A stretch of DNA of 64,000 nucleotides from ASV31 sp965229765 (GCA_965229765.1 CBDDJT010000004.1:310001-374000); one strand, 5' to 3'. Shown: positions 25,077 to 34,663, counted from the first letter of the stretch. Notes: generated from the letters alone by a model not told the origin. Program-made: numbers and translations.

Positions 25077-26342
25077 ATGGATCATTTTCTATATCGCGAC
25101 GGCATGCTGCATGCCGAGGATGTCCCGGTGGCCGAGATCGCGGCCGAGGTCGGCACGCCGTTCTACGTTTATTCCACGGCCACGCTGACCCGGCATTTCC
25201 GCCTGTTCGACGAGGGGCTGGGCGACATGCCGCACCTTGTCTGCTACGCGATGAAGGCCAATTCCAACCAGGCAATCCTGCGCACGCTCGGCAATCTCGG
25301 GGCGGGCATGGACGTGGTGTCGGGCGGCGAATACCGCCGCGCCCGCGCCGCCGGCGTCCCGGGCGAGCGCATCGTGTTCTCGGGCGTCGGCAAGACGCGA
25401 GAAGAGATGCGGCTGGCGCTGGAAGGCGGGATTCGCCAGTTCAACGTGGAAAGCGAGCCCGAGATGGCCGCCCTGTCCGAGGTGGCGCAATCCTTGGGCA
25501 CGGTCGCGCCGATCACCGTGCGGGTGAACCCGGACGTCGACGCGAAGACCCATGAAAAGATCGCCACCGGCAAGAAAGAGAACAAGTTCGGCATCCCGAT
25601 CTCGCGCGCGAAAGAGGTCTATGCCCATGCCGCCGCCCTGCCGGGGGTGCGCGTCGTGGGAATCGACGTGCACATCGGCAGCCAGCTGACCGACCTTTCC
25701 CCGTTCCGCGAGGCCTATGGGCTGGTGGCGGACCTTGTGCGGGCGCTCCGCGCCGAGGGCCACCAGATAGACCGCCTGGACCTGGGCGGCGGGCTGGGCA
25801 TCCCCTATGAACGCTCGAACGCCGCACCGCCCCTGCCCACGGAATATTGCGACGTCATCCGCGAGACTGTCGGCGACCTTGGCTGCGAGATCGAGATCGA
25901 GCCCGGACGCCTGATCGCGGGAAATGCCGGGCTCCTGGTCAGCCGCGTGATCTTCGTCAAGGCCGGCGAGGGGCGGGACTTCGTGATCCTTGATGCCGCC
26001 ATGAACGACCTGATCCGCCCCGCGATGTATGGCGCATGGCACGATATCGTCCCCGTGGTAGAGCCTGCGGCAGGCGCCGAAACCCATCCCTTCGACGTGG
26101 TCGGGCCGGTCTGCGAAAGCGGCGACACCTTTGCCAAGGCACGCGCCTTGCCGCCGGTATCCGCGGGTGAGCTGGTGGCGTTCCGGTCGGCGGGCGCCTA
26201 TGGCGCGGTAATGGCGTCGGAATACAACACGCGCCCGCTGGTCCCCGAGGTTCTGGTGCACGGCGATCAATTCGCTGTCATTCGTGCCCGCCCGACCTTT
26301 GACGAGATCATCAATCGAGATACCATCCCCGAATGGCTATAG
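25077..26342 (+). CDS. lysA: Diaminopimelate decarboxylase
   Basis: 421 residues. It is a fold-III PLP enzyme with Lys60 as Schiff-base lysine (CYAMKANSN), HIGSQLTDLSPF, the GGGLGIPY glycine loop, EPGRLIAGNAG and the active-site CESGDTFAK block. It decarboxylates meso-DAP to lysine. Start ATG 25077 has AGGACAAAGA just upstream. The TIGR02302 protein gene follows in the same direction after 37 bp. Confidence 0.97.
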   Translation: MDHFLYRDGMLHAEDVPVAEIAAEVGTPFYVYSTATLTRHFRLFDEGLGDMPHLVCYAMKANSNQAILRTLGNLGAGMDVVSGGEYRRARAAGVPGERIVFSGVGKTREEMRLALEGGIRQFNVESEPEMAALSEVAQSLGTVAPITVRVNPDVDAKTHEKIATGKKENKFGIPISRAKEVYAHAAALPGVRVVGIDVHIGSQLTDLSPFREAYGLVADLVRALRAEGHQIDRLDLGGGLGIPYERSNAAPPLPTEYCDVIRETVGDLGCEIEIEPGRLIAGNAGLLVSRVIFVKAGEGRDFVILDAAMNDLIRPAMYGAWHDIVPVVEPAAGAETHPFDVVGPVCESGDTFAKARALPPVSAGELVAFRSAGAYGAVMASEYNTRPLVPEVLVHGDQFAVIRARPTFDEIINRDTIPEWL

Positions 26343-26379
26343 GCGCAGTCCCGCGCCCAGCCACGCCGGCACGGGGTGC

Positions 26380-28932
26380 ATGACCGACACGCAAGAGATC
26401 AAAGCCGCGGCCAACCGCCATCTTGCTTGGCCCGTGCGCCTTACCCGCGCCGGAATGCTGGCAGAGCGATTCACCCGCGCTTTCTGGCCGGTTTGGAGCA
26501 TCTTGTTCATCGGCCTCGGCGCGCTGATGCTCGGCCTGCACACAATGCTGCCGATAGAGGCCGTATGGGGCGGCGCGGTGATTTCGGCGCTGGCCATCGT
26601 CGCGTTTGCCGTTCGCGGAACCCTTCTGTTTCGCTGGCCATCCCGCGCAGAGGCGCTGGACAGGCTTGACCGGACACTTCCCGGGCGCCCGATTTCCGCG
26701 CTGGCGGACACGCAGGCCATAGGTGCCGGCGACACGGCCTCGGCCGCGGTCTGGCGGGCGCACGTCGCACGCATGGCCGCCCGGGCAAAGCAGGCCCGCG
26801 CCGTGTCGCCGGATCTTCGGATCGCATCGCGCGACCCCTTCGCATTGCGCTATGTCGCCCTTCTGGTCTTTGTCATGGCGCTTGGGTTCGGTTCGATCTG
26901 GCGTGTGGCATCGGTGACAGAACTTGCGCCGGGCAACGGCGCGGCGCTTGCGGCCGGCCCAAGCTGGGAAGGATGGATCGAACCGCCTGTCTACACCGGC
27001 AAACCCAGTCTTTACCTGAACGACATCACGGCCGCAGACATCGCGGTGCCCGAGGCCAGCCGCGTGACCCTGCGGTTCTATGGAGAGATCGGTGCCCTTA
27101 CGCTGTCCGAGACGGTCTCTGCCCGGATCGGAGAGTTGCCGCCCGCCTCTGACCCCGAGCAGGCCTTCGAGATACGGCAGCCGGGCGAGATCGTGATCGG
27201 CGGCACCGGCGGGCGCAGCTGGACGGTCGCCGTCATGCCGGACGCCACGCCGCAGGTTCGGTCTGACGGACCGGCAGAGCGCAGCCCGACCGGCGAGATG
27301 CGCCTGCCCTTCGCGGCGTCGGACGACTATGGCGTCGTGTCTGGTCAGGTGGAATTTGCTTTGGACATGGCCGCGGTCGACCGCCGCCACGGACTAAGCG
27401 TTGCCCCCGAGGACCGCGAAACACTGGTGCTTGATCTTCCCATGCCGATTGCTGGGGATCGCACAGACTTTGCCGAGACCCTGGTCGACGATCTGTCCCA
27501 GCATCCTTGGGTCGGGTTGCCGGTGCGGGTGACGTTCACCGTGACCGACGATCTTGGGCAAGAGGGCCGCTCGACACCGGAAACCATCGACCTTCCCGGA
27601 CGCCGGTTCTTCGACACGCTGGCAAACGCGATCATCGAGCAGCGCCGCGACCTGCTCTGGTCGCGCGAGAACGGGCCGCGCGCGGCACAGGTCCTGCGGG
27701 CCATCAGTCACCGCCCCGAAGACGCATTCGATAGCGAAACGGCCTATCTGAAACTGCGCGTCGCCTTGCGCCGGCTGGAGGTCGGGAACGAATTCGGCCT
27801 TTCGGCAGAGCGCCGCGATGAAGTGGCCGCCGCGCTATGGGACATCGCCGTCATGATTGAGGACGGCACCCTTTCTAACGCGCTGGCCCGTCTTCGCGAG
27901 GCACAGGAACGACTGGCCGAGGCCATGCGCAACGGCGCCAGCGACGAGGAAATCGCCGAACTGATGCAGGAACTGCGCGAGGCGATGCAGGAGTACATGC
28001 GCCAGCTTGCCCAGCAGCAGCAGCAGGACGGGCAGGAGCAGGCCGAGGCCCCCCCATCGCAGACCATTACGGGCGACCAGCTGGAACAGATGCTTCAACG
28101 TCTTCAGGAGCTTATGGAACAGGGCCGCATGGACGAAGCGCAGCAGCTTCTCGACCAGTTGGCGCGCATGATGGAAAACATGCGGATCACAGAAGGCCAG
28201 CAGGGCCAGCAATCGCCCGGTCAGCAGGCGATGGAGGGTCTTGCAGAAACCCTGCGCGATCAGCAGGAGCTTTCGGACGAAACGTTCGGCGACCTGCAAG
28301 AGCAGTTCCAGCAACCCGGCCAGCAGGGCGAACAGGGACAACAGGGCGAACAGGGTCAGCAAGGTGAGGGCCAGATGCCCGGCCAGGGGCAGATGCCCGG
28401 GCAAGGTCAGGACGGAACCCGGCCCGGCGACGGCGGGCAACAAGGCCTTGCCGACCGACAGCGCGCCTTGCGGCAGGAACTGCAACGCCAGCAGGGGTCG
28501 CTGCCCGGTGCCGGAACGCCAGAGGGAGACGCGGCGCGCGATGCCCTGGACCGGGCAGGCCGCGCGATGGACAACGCCGAAGACGCCCTGCGCGAGGACG
28601 ATTTCGCCGGTGCCCTCGACAGCCAGTCCGAAGCGATGGAGGCCTTGCGCGAAGGGATGCGCGAACTGGGCGAGGCGATGGCCCAGCAACAGCAGCAGAA
28701 TGGCCAGCAGGGCGATGCCAATGGACAGGCCGACAGCGGCCAGCGTCGCGACCCGCTGGGCCGCGACGTGGGCGCGAACGGCCAGATCGGCACCGACGAG
28801 CAGCTGTTGCAGGGAGAGGACGTCTACCGCCGGGCGCGCGAACTTCTTGACGAGATCCGCCGACGCTCCAGCGATCAGGAACGCCCGGACCAGGAGCTTG
28901 AATACCTAAGGCGGCTTCTGGACCGGTTCTGA
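26380..28932 (+). CDS. TIGR02302 family (DUF4175) membrane protein
   Basis: 850 residues. Three transmembrane helices lie near the N-terminus (about 36-54, 61-84 and 156-174). A large domain follows, probably periplasmic, with Ig-like strands, e.g. WIEPPVYTGKPSLYLND. Then comes a long helical region (about 490-600) and a Gln/Gly-rich low-complexity stretch (about 600-720) with runs such as QQGEQGQQGEQG. The C-terminus is conserved and charged (RRLLDRF). This is the TIGR02302 family, found almost only in alphaproteobacteria and of unknown function; envelope maintenance is a guess from architecture. Confidence 0.88.
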   Translation: MTDTQEIKAAANRHLAWPVRLTRAGMLAERFTRAFWPVWSILFIGLGALMLGLHTMLPIEAVWGGAVISALAIVAFAVRGTLLFRWPSRAEALDRLDRTLPGRPISALADTQAIGAGDTASAAVWRAHVARMAARAKQARAVSPDLRIASRDPFALRYVALLVFVMALGFGSIWRVASVTELAPGNGAALAAGPSWEGWIEPPVYTGKPSLYLNDITAADIAVPEASRVTLRFYGEIGALTLSETVSARIGELPPASDPEQAFEIRQPGEIVIGGTGGRSWTVAVMPDATPQVRSDGPAERSPTGEMRLPFAASDDYGVVSGQVEFALDMAAVDRRHGLSVAPEDRETLVLDLPMPIAGDRTDFAETLVDDLSQHPWVGLPVRVTFTVTDDLGQEGRSTPETIDLPGRRFFDTLANAIIEQRRDLLWSRENGPRAAQVLRAISHRPEDAFDSETAYLKLRVALRRLEVGNEFGLSAERRDEVAAALWDIAVMIEDGTLSNALARLREAQERLAEAMRNGASDEEIAELMQELREAMQEYMRQLAQQQQQDGQEQAEAPPSQTITGDQLEQMLQRLQELMEQGRMDEAQQLLDQLARMMENMRITEGQQGQQSPGQQAMEGLAETLRDQQELSDETFGDLQEQFQQPGQQGEQGQQGEQGQQGEGQMPGQGQMPGQGQDGTRPGDGGQQGLADRQRALRQELQRQQGSLPGAGTPEGDAARDALDRAGRAMDNAEDALREDDFAGALDSQSEAMEALREGMRELGEAMAQQQQQNGQQGDANGQADSGQRRDPLGRDVGANGQIGTDEQLLQGEDVYRRARELLDEIRRRSSDQERPDQELEYLRRLLDRF

Positions 28933-29739
28933 TCAGCCCGGGGTGCCGGCCTCGTCGTCTGCCAGCATTTCGTTAATCCGCTCGACGCCTTGGGCAATCA
29001 TTTTCTCGGCCGTGTCACGCGTCTCGTTGACCCAATCCACATAGGTCACAAGCGGATCGCGCGCGGGTGGATAGAGTTCGGCAATACGCGGAGCGAATGC
29101 ATAAACAAGCGCGCCCCCAACAGCCACCAGAAGCACAAGGAAGAAGCCCGCGCGAAATCCGCTGCGGTGGCGGACTTCCGGTCGTGCCGGCGAGGTTGCG
29201 GCCGGTGCCATCTCGGTGCTGCGCTCTGGCGCGTTCGACGCCCTCAGGGTCGAGTTGATCTCGTCGACATCGGGCAGAAGGTCACGTCGCGCACCGCGTT
29301 CGCGCGGCGCTTCAGCATCGTCCTCGTTGCGCCGCATGGGCGCAACCCGGCGCGGCGCGGGCGACCTTTCGGGATCATCGAGGCCCAGGTCGGGCTGGCT
29401 TTCCAGATGCCCGCTTTCGGCCCGGCGCGCCACGGCTTCGCGCTCTGCCTCTTCGCGCAGGACGCCGGCGACCTTGGGATCGAGACGGCGCCGGGATGTG
29501 TCTTGGGACGCACCTTCCTGCACGGGGCGCCGCGGTGGCGCGGGCGCTGCGACGGTCTGCTGGTCCGGCCCGGCGCGAAGCTCCTGCCCCATTTCAGCGG
29601 CCAGATCCGCGTCCAGATGGGGCGGGCGCTGGAACCAGGTATGTCCGCAATTCGAACACTGAACGTCCCGGCCGGCGTCGGGCATCACCCGGGCATCGAC
29701 CTCGTACTGCGCACCGCAATTCGGGCAGATCAAACGCAT
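28933..29739 (-). CDS. MJ0042-type zinc-ribbon protein with one TM helix
   Basis: 268 residues. The N-terminal zinc ribbon has Cys5, Cys8, Cys28 and Cys31 in the MJ0042 pattern (CPNCGAQYEVDARVMPDAGR, then CSNCGHTWF). A long charged, probably disordered part (about 50-190) and one transmembrane helix (about 198-218, FRAGFFLVLLVAVGGALVYAF) follow, with a short C-terminal tail outside. ATG 29739 is set by the zinc ribbon. Such proteins sit divergently from ftsE in Rhodobacterales; no function is known. Confidence 0.8.
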   Translation of the reverse strand: MRLICPNCGAQYEVDARVMPDAGRDVQCSNCGHTWFQRPPHLDADLAAEMGQELRAGPDQQTVAAPAPPRRPVQEGASQDTSRRRLDPKVAGVLREEAEREAVARRAESGHLESQPDLGLDDPERSPAPRRVAPMRRNEDDAEAPRERGARRDLLPDVDEINSTLRASNAPERSTEMAPAATSPARPEVRHRSGFRAGFFLVLLVAVGGALVYAFAPRIAELYPPARDPLVTYVDWVNETRDTAEKMIAQGVERINEMLADDEAGTPG

Positions 29740-29903
29740 CGCTGTTCCATCGCATCGCACACAAGCATATGTGCGCGCCCCACGCACCCACTGAAGATCT
29801 TGTATCAGCGCACCGGCGGCTTTCAAAGCCCTTGCGCCCCGAGATTGCACGCGACCGCGCCATGCGTCACAAGAGGGCACCGGAACGGGCGCAACGCGCG
29901 AGG

Positions 29904-30590
29904 ATGGTGGTGATCCAGTTCGAGGATGTGGCCTACAGCTACGGGCATGGCGGCAGAGAGCTTCTGTCGGGTGTCAGCCTGTCGCTGCCAGCCGGTTCCT
30001 TCCAGTTCCTGACCGGACCTTCAGGCGCGGGAAAGACCACTTTCCTGAAGCTCTGCTATGGAGAGCTTACGGCTTCGGCCGGGCGGATTTCGCTGTTTGG
30101 GCAGGATCCGCGGGCCATGTCGCGCGATGACATCGCAGGCATTCGCCGCCGAATCGGGGTCGTGCATCAGGATTGCCAGTTTCTTGATCACCTGCCCCTG
30201 ATCGAGAACGTCGCCTTGCCGCTGACGGCCGCCGGACGCGATGTCGCAGCAGAGGCCGAGAACCTGGAAGAATTGCTGGGCTGGGTCGGGCTGAGCGCAC
30301 AGCGCGCAAACCTGCCGCCACAGCTTTCCGGCGGTGAACGGCAGCGCGCGGCCCTTGCCCGCGCCGTAATCATGTCGCCCGACACGATCCTTGCCGACGA
30401 GCCGACAGGGAACATCGACTGGGATATGTCGCTGCGTTTGCTGCAATTGTTGATTGAACTGAACAGGATGGGCAAGACCATCCTGATCGCGACCCATGAC
30501 CTGAACCTCATTCGCGCCGCCAAGGCGCAGGTATCGGCACGTGTGTTGCGCATCTCGAACCGGCACGTGCAAGTAGGGTCCGACCTGTGA
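29904..30590 (+). CDS. ftsE: Cell division ATP-binding protein FtsE
   Basis: 228 residues from ATG 29904; an in-frame ATG at 29872 would add 10 residues unlike the family. It is an ABC ATPase with Walker A GPSGAGKTT (38-46), signature LSGGERQRAALARA, Walker B ILADEPTGNID and a switch His in ATHD. FtsE pairs with FtsX (overlap GTGA) to activate periplasmic peptidoglycan hydrolases at the divisome. Confidence 0.93.
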   Translation: MVVIQFEDVAYSYGHGGRELLSGVSLSLPAGSFQFLTGPSGAGKTTFLKLCYGELTASAGRISLFGQDPRAMSRDDIAGIRRRIGVVHQDCQFLDHLPLIENVALPLTAAGRDVAAEAENLEELLGWVGLSAQRANLPPQLSGGERQRAALARAVIMSPDTILADEPTGNIDWDMSLRLLQLLIELNRMGKTILIATHDLNLIRAAKAQVSARVLRISNRHVQVGSDL

Positions 30591-31489
30591 GCCTCTTGCG
30601 CGATCTCTTGTCGCTGTTGTCCGGCGACACCCAAGCCGACAGGGCCGTGCCCCCGACAGGCTACACGGCGCGCCTTACGGTGTTCACCTCTGGGGCCATG
30701 GCCTTTCTTGCCGTGTTCGCGCTGGCGCTTTCGCTGGCCGCCGGACGCCTTGCCGAACGATGGGGTTCGGAATTGGCGCGCACGTCGACCGTGCGCATTT
30801 CGGCGCCCGCCGGACAGGTGGCCGCGCAGACGGACGCGGTGTTGCGTGTCCTTCGAACAACGCCCGGAATCGCAGATGCCCGCGCCCTGACCGAGGCAGA
30901 GCAGCGCGAGTTGCTTACGCCTTGGTTCGGGCCTGACCTGCCGCTTGATACCCTGCCGGTCCCGCAGCTTGTAGAGATCGTCGAGGACGCACGCGGCTAT
31001 GACAGCGACGGATTGCGCCTGCGCCTGTCAGCCGAAGCGCCAGGTGCGGTGCTGGACGACCACACACGCTGGCGCGAACCGCTGGTGCGCGCCGCGGATC
31101 GTCTGCGCCTCATGGGATCGGTGTCGATCCTGCTGATCGGCGCGGCGATGGCGTCGATGATCACGCTGGCCGCGAATGCGGCGCTGGCCGCGAACTCTCA
31201 GGTTATCAATGTTCTGCGGCTGGTCGGCGCGCGCGATACCTATATCGCCCGTGCCTTTGTCCGCCGCTTCACGCTGCGGGCCTTGACGGGCGCGGCGGCG
31301 GGCACGTTCGCGGGACTGGTCGCGGTGGCCATGTTGCCGCGCGCCGGGGACGCCGGCGATTTCCTGACCGGTCTTGGTTTCCAGGGGGCGCATTGGCTTT
31401 GGCCCCTGCTGATCCCACCTGCGGCAGGCTTTGTCGCACTGCTGGCCACGCGCCTGGCAGCCCTTCGTATGCTGAGGACTTTCACCTGA
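30587..31489 (+). CDS. ftsX: Cell division protein FtsX
   Basis: 300 residues from a GTG start that overlaps the ftsE stop by 4 bp. It has the FtsX layout: an N-terminal cytoplasmic piece, one transmembrane helix (about 37-57), a periplasmic domain (about 60-180) and three C-terminal helices carrying the FtsX permease motif (NVLRLVGARDTYIARAFVRRF). It transmits the ATP state of FtsE to the periplasm. Its stop overlaps the plsC start. Confidence 0.92.
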   Translation: MSLLRDLLSLLSGDTQADRAVPPTGYTARLTVFTSGAMAFLAVFALALSLAAGRLAERWGSELARTSTVRISAPAGQVAAQTDAVLRVLRTTPGIADARALTEAEQRELLTPWFGPDLPLDTLPVPQLVEIVEDARGYDSDGLRLRLSAEAPGAVLDDHTRWREPLVRAADRLRLMGSVSILLIGAAMASMITLAANAALAANSQVINVLRLVGARDTYIARAFVRRFTLRALTGAAAGTFAGLVAVAMLPRAGDAGDFLTGLGFQGAHWLWPLLIPPAAGFVALLATRLAALRMLRTFT

Positions 31490-32220
31490 TGGGATACGCG
31501 TTCCAGTGGCTCCGGTCCCTGTTGTTCGTGGGCCAGATGTATCTGATGATGCCGGTGCTTGCGCTCTATTTCACGCCGCTTTCCCTGATCTCGCGCGATT
31601 GGGCCTTCCGCGGCGTTCGAACCTATTGTCGCTGGGTGCGATGGACGGCGCACTGGATGGTCGGCCTTCGCTCAGAGATCCGCGGCGCGCCGCCAAGACA
31701 AGAGGTGCTGATCGCCGCCAAGCACCAAAGCTTCTTCGACATCATCATGATCGTCAGCGTCGTCCCCCGGCCGAAGTTCATCATGAAGAAAGAGCTGATC
31801 TGGGCCCCGATCCTGGGATGGTACGCCAAGCGGATGGGCTGCATTCCCGTCGATCGTGGGCGCAAGGGCGCGGCGGTCGCCAGCATGGTTGATGGCGCGC
31901 GGAAGGGACGCCGCGACGGCGGCCAACTGGTGATCTATCCGCAAGGCACCCGCGTCGCGCCGGGGGCGGACAAGCCCTACAAGGTCGGGACCGGGGTGCT
32001 TTACACCACGCTGGGCATTCCCTGCGTACCCGCGGCGACCAACGTGGGCGTGTTCTGGCCGCGTATCGGCATCTACCGCAAGCCGGGCACGGCGGTGGTG
32101 GAATTCCTGCCCGCCATCACACCGGGGATGGAGCACGCGCCATTCATGTCCCGGATCGAAGAGACGGTCGAAACCGCATCGAACCGACTCATGGCCGAGG
32201 CCGGATTCGAAGGCGCCTAG
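31489..32220 (+). CDS. plsC: 1-acyl-sn-glycerol-3-phosphate acyltransferase
   Basis: 243 residues. The catalytic HX4D motif is HQSFFD (79-84), and the substrate-binding block is YPQGTR (150-155, usual form FPEGTR). An N-terminal membrane helix spans about 10-32. It acylates lysophosphatidic acid at position 2 in phospholipid synthesis. ATG 31489 overlaps the ftsX stop by one base, so ftsE-ftsX-plsC is one operon. Several PlsC paralogues are usual in this group, so which acyltransferase this is remains open. Confidence 0.87.
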   Translation: MGYAFQWLRSLLFVGQMYLMMPVLALYFTPLSLISRDWAFRGVRTYCRWVRWTAHWMVGLRSEIRGAPPRQEVLIAAKHQSFFDIIMIVSVVPRPKFIMKKELIWAPILGWYAKRMGCIPVDRGRKGAAVASMVDGARKGRRDGGQLVIYPQGTRVAPGADKPYKVGTGVLYTTLGIPCVPAATNVGVFWPRIGIYRKPGTAVVEFLPAITPGMEHAPFMSRIEETVETASNRLMAEAGFEGA

Positions 32221-32227
32221 GGGGCGC

Positions 32228-32467
32228 TCAGCCCCTGGGCCAATAGGTCTTCCACAACCAGATCAGCAGGATCGCCCCGAGAACGGCGCCGACGAAGCCG
32301 GAAAGCCAGCCCATCATTGTCAGCAGCGCCCGCAGCACGAAACCTCCCACCAGCGCCCCGGCGATCCCGATAACGATGGTTGTTACAACGTCCGTGTCCA
32401 GCTTCATCAGCCGGGTTGCGAGAAAGCCGGCGGCGGCCCCGATGATGATAAGTGCAACGACGCTCAT
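32228..32467 (-). CDS. GlsB/YeaQ/YmgE family membrane protein
   Basis: 79 residues from ATG 32467, overlapping the upstream gene's stop (ATGA). It is strongly hydrophobic, with GAAAGFLATRLMK and GIAGALVGGFVLRALL, the glycine-rich pattern of transglycosylase-associated proteins, and a C-terminal helix. Three transmembrane helices are expected. The family is stress-linked in other bacteria, but its molecular function is unknown. Confidence 0.8.
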   Translation of the reverse strand: MSVVALIIIGAAAGFLATRLMKLDTDVVTTIVIGIAGALVGGFVLRALLTMMGWLSGFVGAVLGAILLIWLWKTYWPRG

Positions 32468-32724
32468 TTGCGTCTCCTGTCCCTGCGGCCACCGCGCCAA
32501 TGCGTCGGCACGATCGCCAAAGCCCCGATCGAGGAAATCACGGCATCGACACCCGGCGGGCCGAAACTGATGCCGAACATGACCCTCAGAAAAAAGAACA
32601 AGAAGGCGCCACCGACACAGATGATCATCGACGGGATCACACCGTTTTGCGTGAACCCGCTGCGTTCAGACGCATAACCGACGATTCCCGCAATCACGAG
32701 GGTGCCCATAAGCGCGAAATACAT
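32464..32724 (-). CDS. Small two-helix membrane protein
   Basis: 86 residues, starting 3 bp from the fmt stop and overlapping the next gene by 4 bp. The sequence shows one N-terminal helix (YFALMGTLVIAGIVGYAS), a second (GVIPSMIICVGGAFLFFFLRVMFG), a hydrophobic stretch near 65 and a very basic tail (HWRGGRRDRRRK). Rhodobacterales homologues sit next to the YeaQ-like gene. No function is known to me. Confidence 0.65.
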   Translation of the reverse strand: MYFALMGTLVIAGIVGYASERSGFTQNGVIPSMIICVGGAFLFFFLRVMFGISFGPPGVDAVISSIGALAIVPTHWRGGRRDRRRK

Positions 32725-32727
32725 GCC

Positions 32728-33639
32728 TCAAACCTCCAGCCGGGTGCCGGCGGTGACGGGCCAGCCCCTCAGGAACGTATCAGTATCCTGCGCGCCGCGC
32801 CCAGCGCGTTGCAGGCGTGCCGGTCGAATCGCACCGGTGCCGCAGGCAATGGTCAGACGGTCATCCAGCACGCTGCCGGGCTCACCCGTGCCCTCGACCG
32901 GCTCCGAGGCCAGAAACTTGATCCGCTCGCCCCCGATTTCGGACCACGCGCCGGGAAATGGCGACAGCCCGCGGATCAGCCGATCAACCTGAACCGCCGG
33001 GATCGTCCAGTCGATCCGGGCTTCGGCCTTGTCGATCTTCTCGGCATAGGTCACGCCCTTTGCGGCCTGTGCTTCCGGCTCCAGTTCCGGCAGGCGGGCA
33101 AGGGCATCGACAATCATGCGCGCCCCGAGATCCGACAACCGATCGTGCAGCGCGCCTGTCGTGTCATCGGCTTCGATCGGGATCGCCTCGCGCAGCAGGA
33201 CGGCGCCGGTGTCAAGCCCCGGTTCCATCTGCATGATGCAGACACCGGTTTCCGCATCACCCGCCATGATCGCCCTGTGGATCGGCGCTGCCCCCCGCCA
33301 GCGCGGCAGCAAGGAGGCATGGATGTTCAGGCAGCCATGCCGCGGCGCCGTCAGCACGGGCCTTGGCAGGATCAGGCCATAGGCCACCACCACCGCCACG
33401 TCCGCCTCCAGCGCGGCAAAGGCATCCTGAACTTGGGCTGTGCGCAACGTGCCGGGGTGGCGCACCGGAAGGCCCAATGCTTCGGCCCTCAGATGGACCG
33501 GCGTGGGCCTGTCCTTCTTGCCGCGCCCCGCGGCGCGCGGGGGCTGGGTGTAGACACACACCACCTCATGCCCGGCATCGACCAGCGCATCCAGCGCTGG
33601 CACCGAGAACTCGGGCGTGCCCATGAAGACCACCTTCAT
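32728..33639 (-). CDS. fmt: Methionyl-tRNA formyltransferase
   Basis: 303 residues. The formyl-transfer motif NIHASLLPRWRGAAPI is at 105-120, with the catalytic Asn, His and the Asp of GDAETGV (128-133). The C-terminal OB-like domain covers about 205-303. It formylates Met-tRNAfMet with 10-formyl-THF for initiation. It overlaps the upstream def-like gene by 4 bp and is the last enzyme gene of a def-def-def-fmt operon. Confidence 0.96.
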   Translation of the reverse strand: MKVVFMGTPEFSVPALDALVDAGHEVVCVYTQPPRAAGRGKKDRPTPVHLRAEALGLPVRHPGTLRTAQVQDAFAALEADVAVVVAYGLILPRPVLTAPRHGCLNIHASLLPRWRGAAPIHRAIMAGDAETGVCIMQMEPGLDTGAVLLREAIPIEADDTTGALHDRLSDLGARMIVDALARLPELEPEAQAAKGVTYAEKIDKAEARIDWTIPAVQVDRLIRGLSPFPGAWSEIGGERIKFLASEPVEGTGEPGSVLDDRLTIACGTGAIRPARLQRAGRGAQDTDTFLRGWPVTAGTRLEV

Positions 33640-34139
33640 GCCCGTGCCCGCGCCTTTTCCGCCTTCTTGAGGACCATGCGCCGCTTCACCGGGGACAGCC
33701 GGTCAAAATACATCCGCCCCGCAAGGTGATCGATCTGGTGCTGCACGGATGTTGCCCAAAGGTCTTCGAAGGTCTGGTCGCGTTCGGCGCCTGTCTCGTC
33801 CAGAAACCGCACGGTAACCTGGCGCGGACGCGCCACACGGGCCGAGACCCCGGGCAGGCACGGACTGCCCTCGTCCCACTCGAAAAGGTCGTCTGATGCC
33901 GCCACGACGCGCGGGTTGGCAAGGCGGACGACCTGCCCCCGTGTGTCAGAGCAATCCACCACCGCAAGCCGTCGCATCACGGCAATCTGTACCGCCGCAA
34001 GGCCAAGGCCCGGCATGGCCTCCATCGTGTCGGTCATGTCGTTCCAGATCGCCCTGATCTCGTCGGTCACGTCCGGCACGTCCGCCGCCGAAGCGCGCAG
34101 CCGCTCGTCCGGCCATTGCAGGATCGGGCGCACCGTCAT
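33636..34139 (-). CDS. Degenerate peptide deformylase paralogue, likely inactive
   Basis: 167 residues with the whole deformylase fold and motif I kept (GLGLAAVQ, 44-51), but the metal site is altered. At the Cys of the canonical EGCLS motif there is Ser92 (EGSPCLPG); a Cys appears two residues on. The catalytic HEXDH is HQIDH (134-138), with Glu changed to Gln. In known deformylases the Cys and two His bind the metal and the Glu is the base, so normal activity is not expected. It is coupled on both sides by ATGA overlaps. The conserved fold and reading frame argue for a retained other role. Confidence 0.85.
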   Translation of the reverse strand: MTVRPILQWPDERLRASAADVPDVTDEIRAIWNDMTDTMEAMPGLGLAAVQIAVMRRLAVVDCSDTRGQVVRLANPRVVAASDDLFEWDEGSPCLPGVSARVARPRQVTVRFLDETGAERDQTFEDLWATSVQHQIDHLAGRMYFDRLSPVKRRMVLKKAEKARARA

Positions 34140-34663
34140 GCCCCGGGCGTCCAGGTGCCGCCAGTAAGTTCGGCCAGCGCATCGGCCTTGCGGTATCGCG
34201 TGGCCGCGTCCAGACGATCGGTGATCAAGACGCCGTCAAGATGATCCTGCTCATGCTGGACGCATACCGCCTCGAGCCCGGTCAACCGGTCTTGCCGCCG
34301 CGTCCCGTTCAGTTCCGTCCACGCAAGCGCGATGGTGGCAGGGCGTGTAACGGCCACCGGAAGGCCGGGGATCGAAAGGCAGCCCTCTTCCCTTGTCGCC
34401 ATGTCATCGGATTGCCACAGGATCCTTGGGTCGATCATCACGCGGGGCGCGCGGGCCACACCATCCTTCCAATAGGCATCGATCACGAAAAGACGCAGCA
34501 AGCGGCCCACCTGCGGGGCCGCAAGACCCCGCCCCGGCGCCGCGTACATCGTCTCGGTCATGTCCGCTGCCAATTGGCGAATGTCGTCAGTGATCTCGCC
34601 CACCGGGGAAGCCACCTGCCGCAGGACCGGCTCTCCCTGCAAGAGAATTGGCAGGACGCTCAC
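34136..34663 (-). CDS. Peptide deformylase-like protein, motifs intact
   Basis: 175 residues, the middle of three tandem def genes. Motifs are GRGLAAPQ (44-51, Ile/Leu of the usual GIGLAAPQ replaced by Arg), EEGCLSIPG with metal ligand Cys95, and HEQDH with His137, Glu138 and His141. It should bind metal and may be active on N-formyl peptides; the Arg near the active-site entrance may shift specificity. Overlaps its neighbours by 4 bp at each end. Confidence 0.88.
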   Translation of the reverse strand: MSVLPILLQGEPVLRQVASPVGEITDDIRQLAADMTETMYAAPGRGLAAPQVGRLLRLFVIDAYWKDGVARAPRVMIDPRILWQSDDMATREEGCLSIPGLPVAVTRPATIALAWTELNGTRRQDRLTGLEAVCVQHEQDHLDGVLITDRLDAATRYRKADALAELTGGTWTPGA

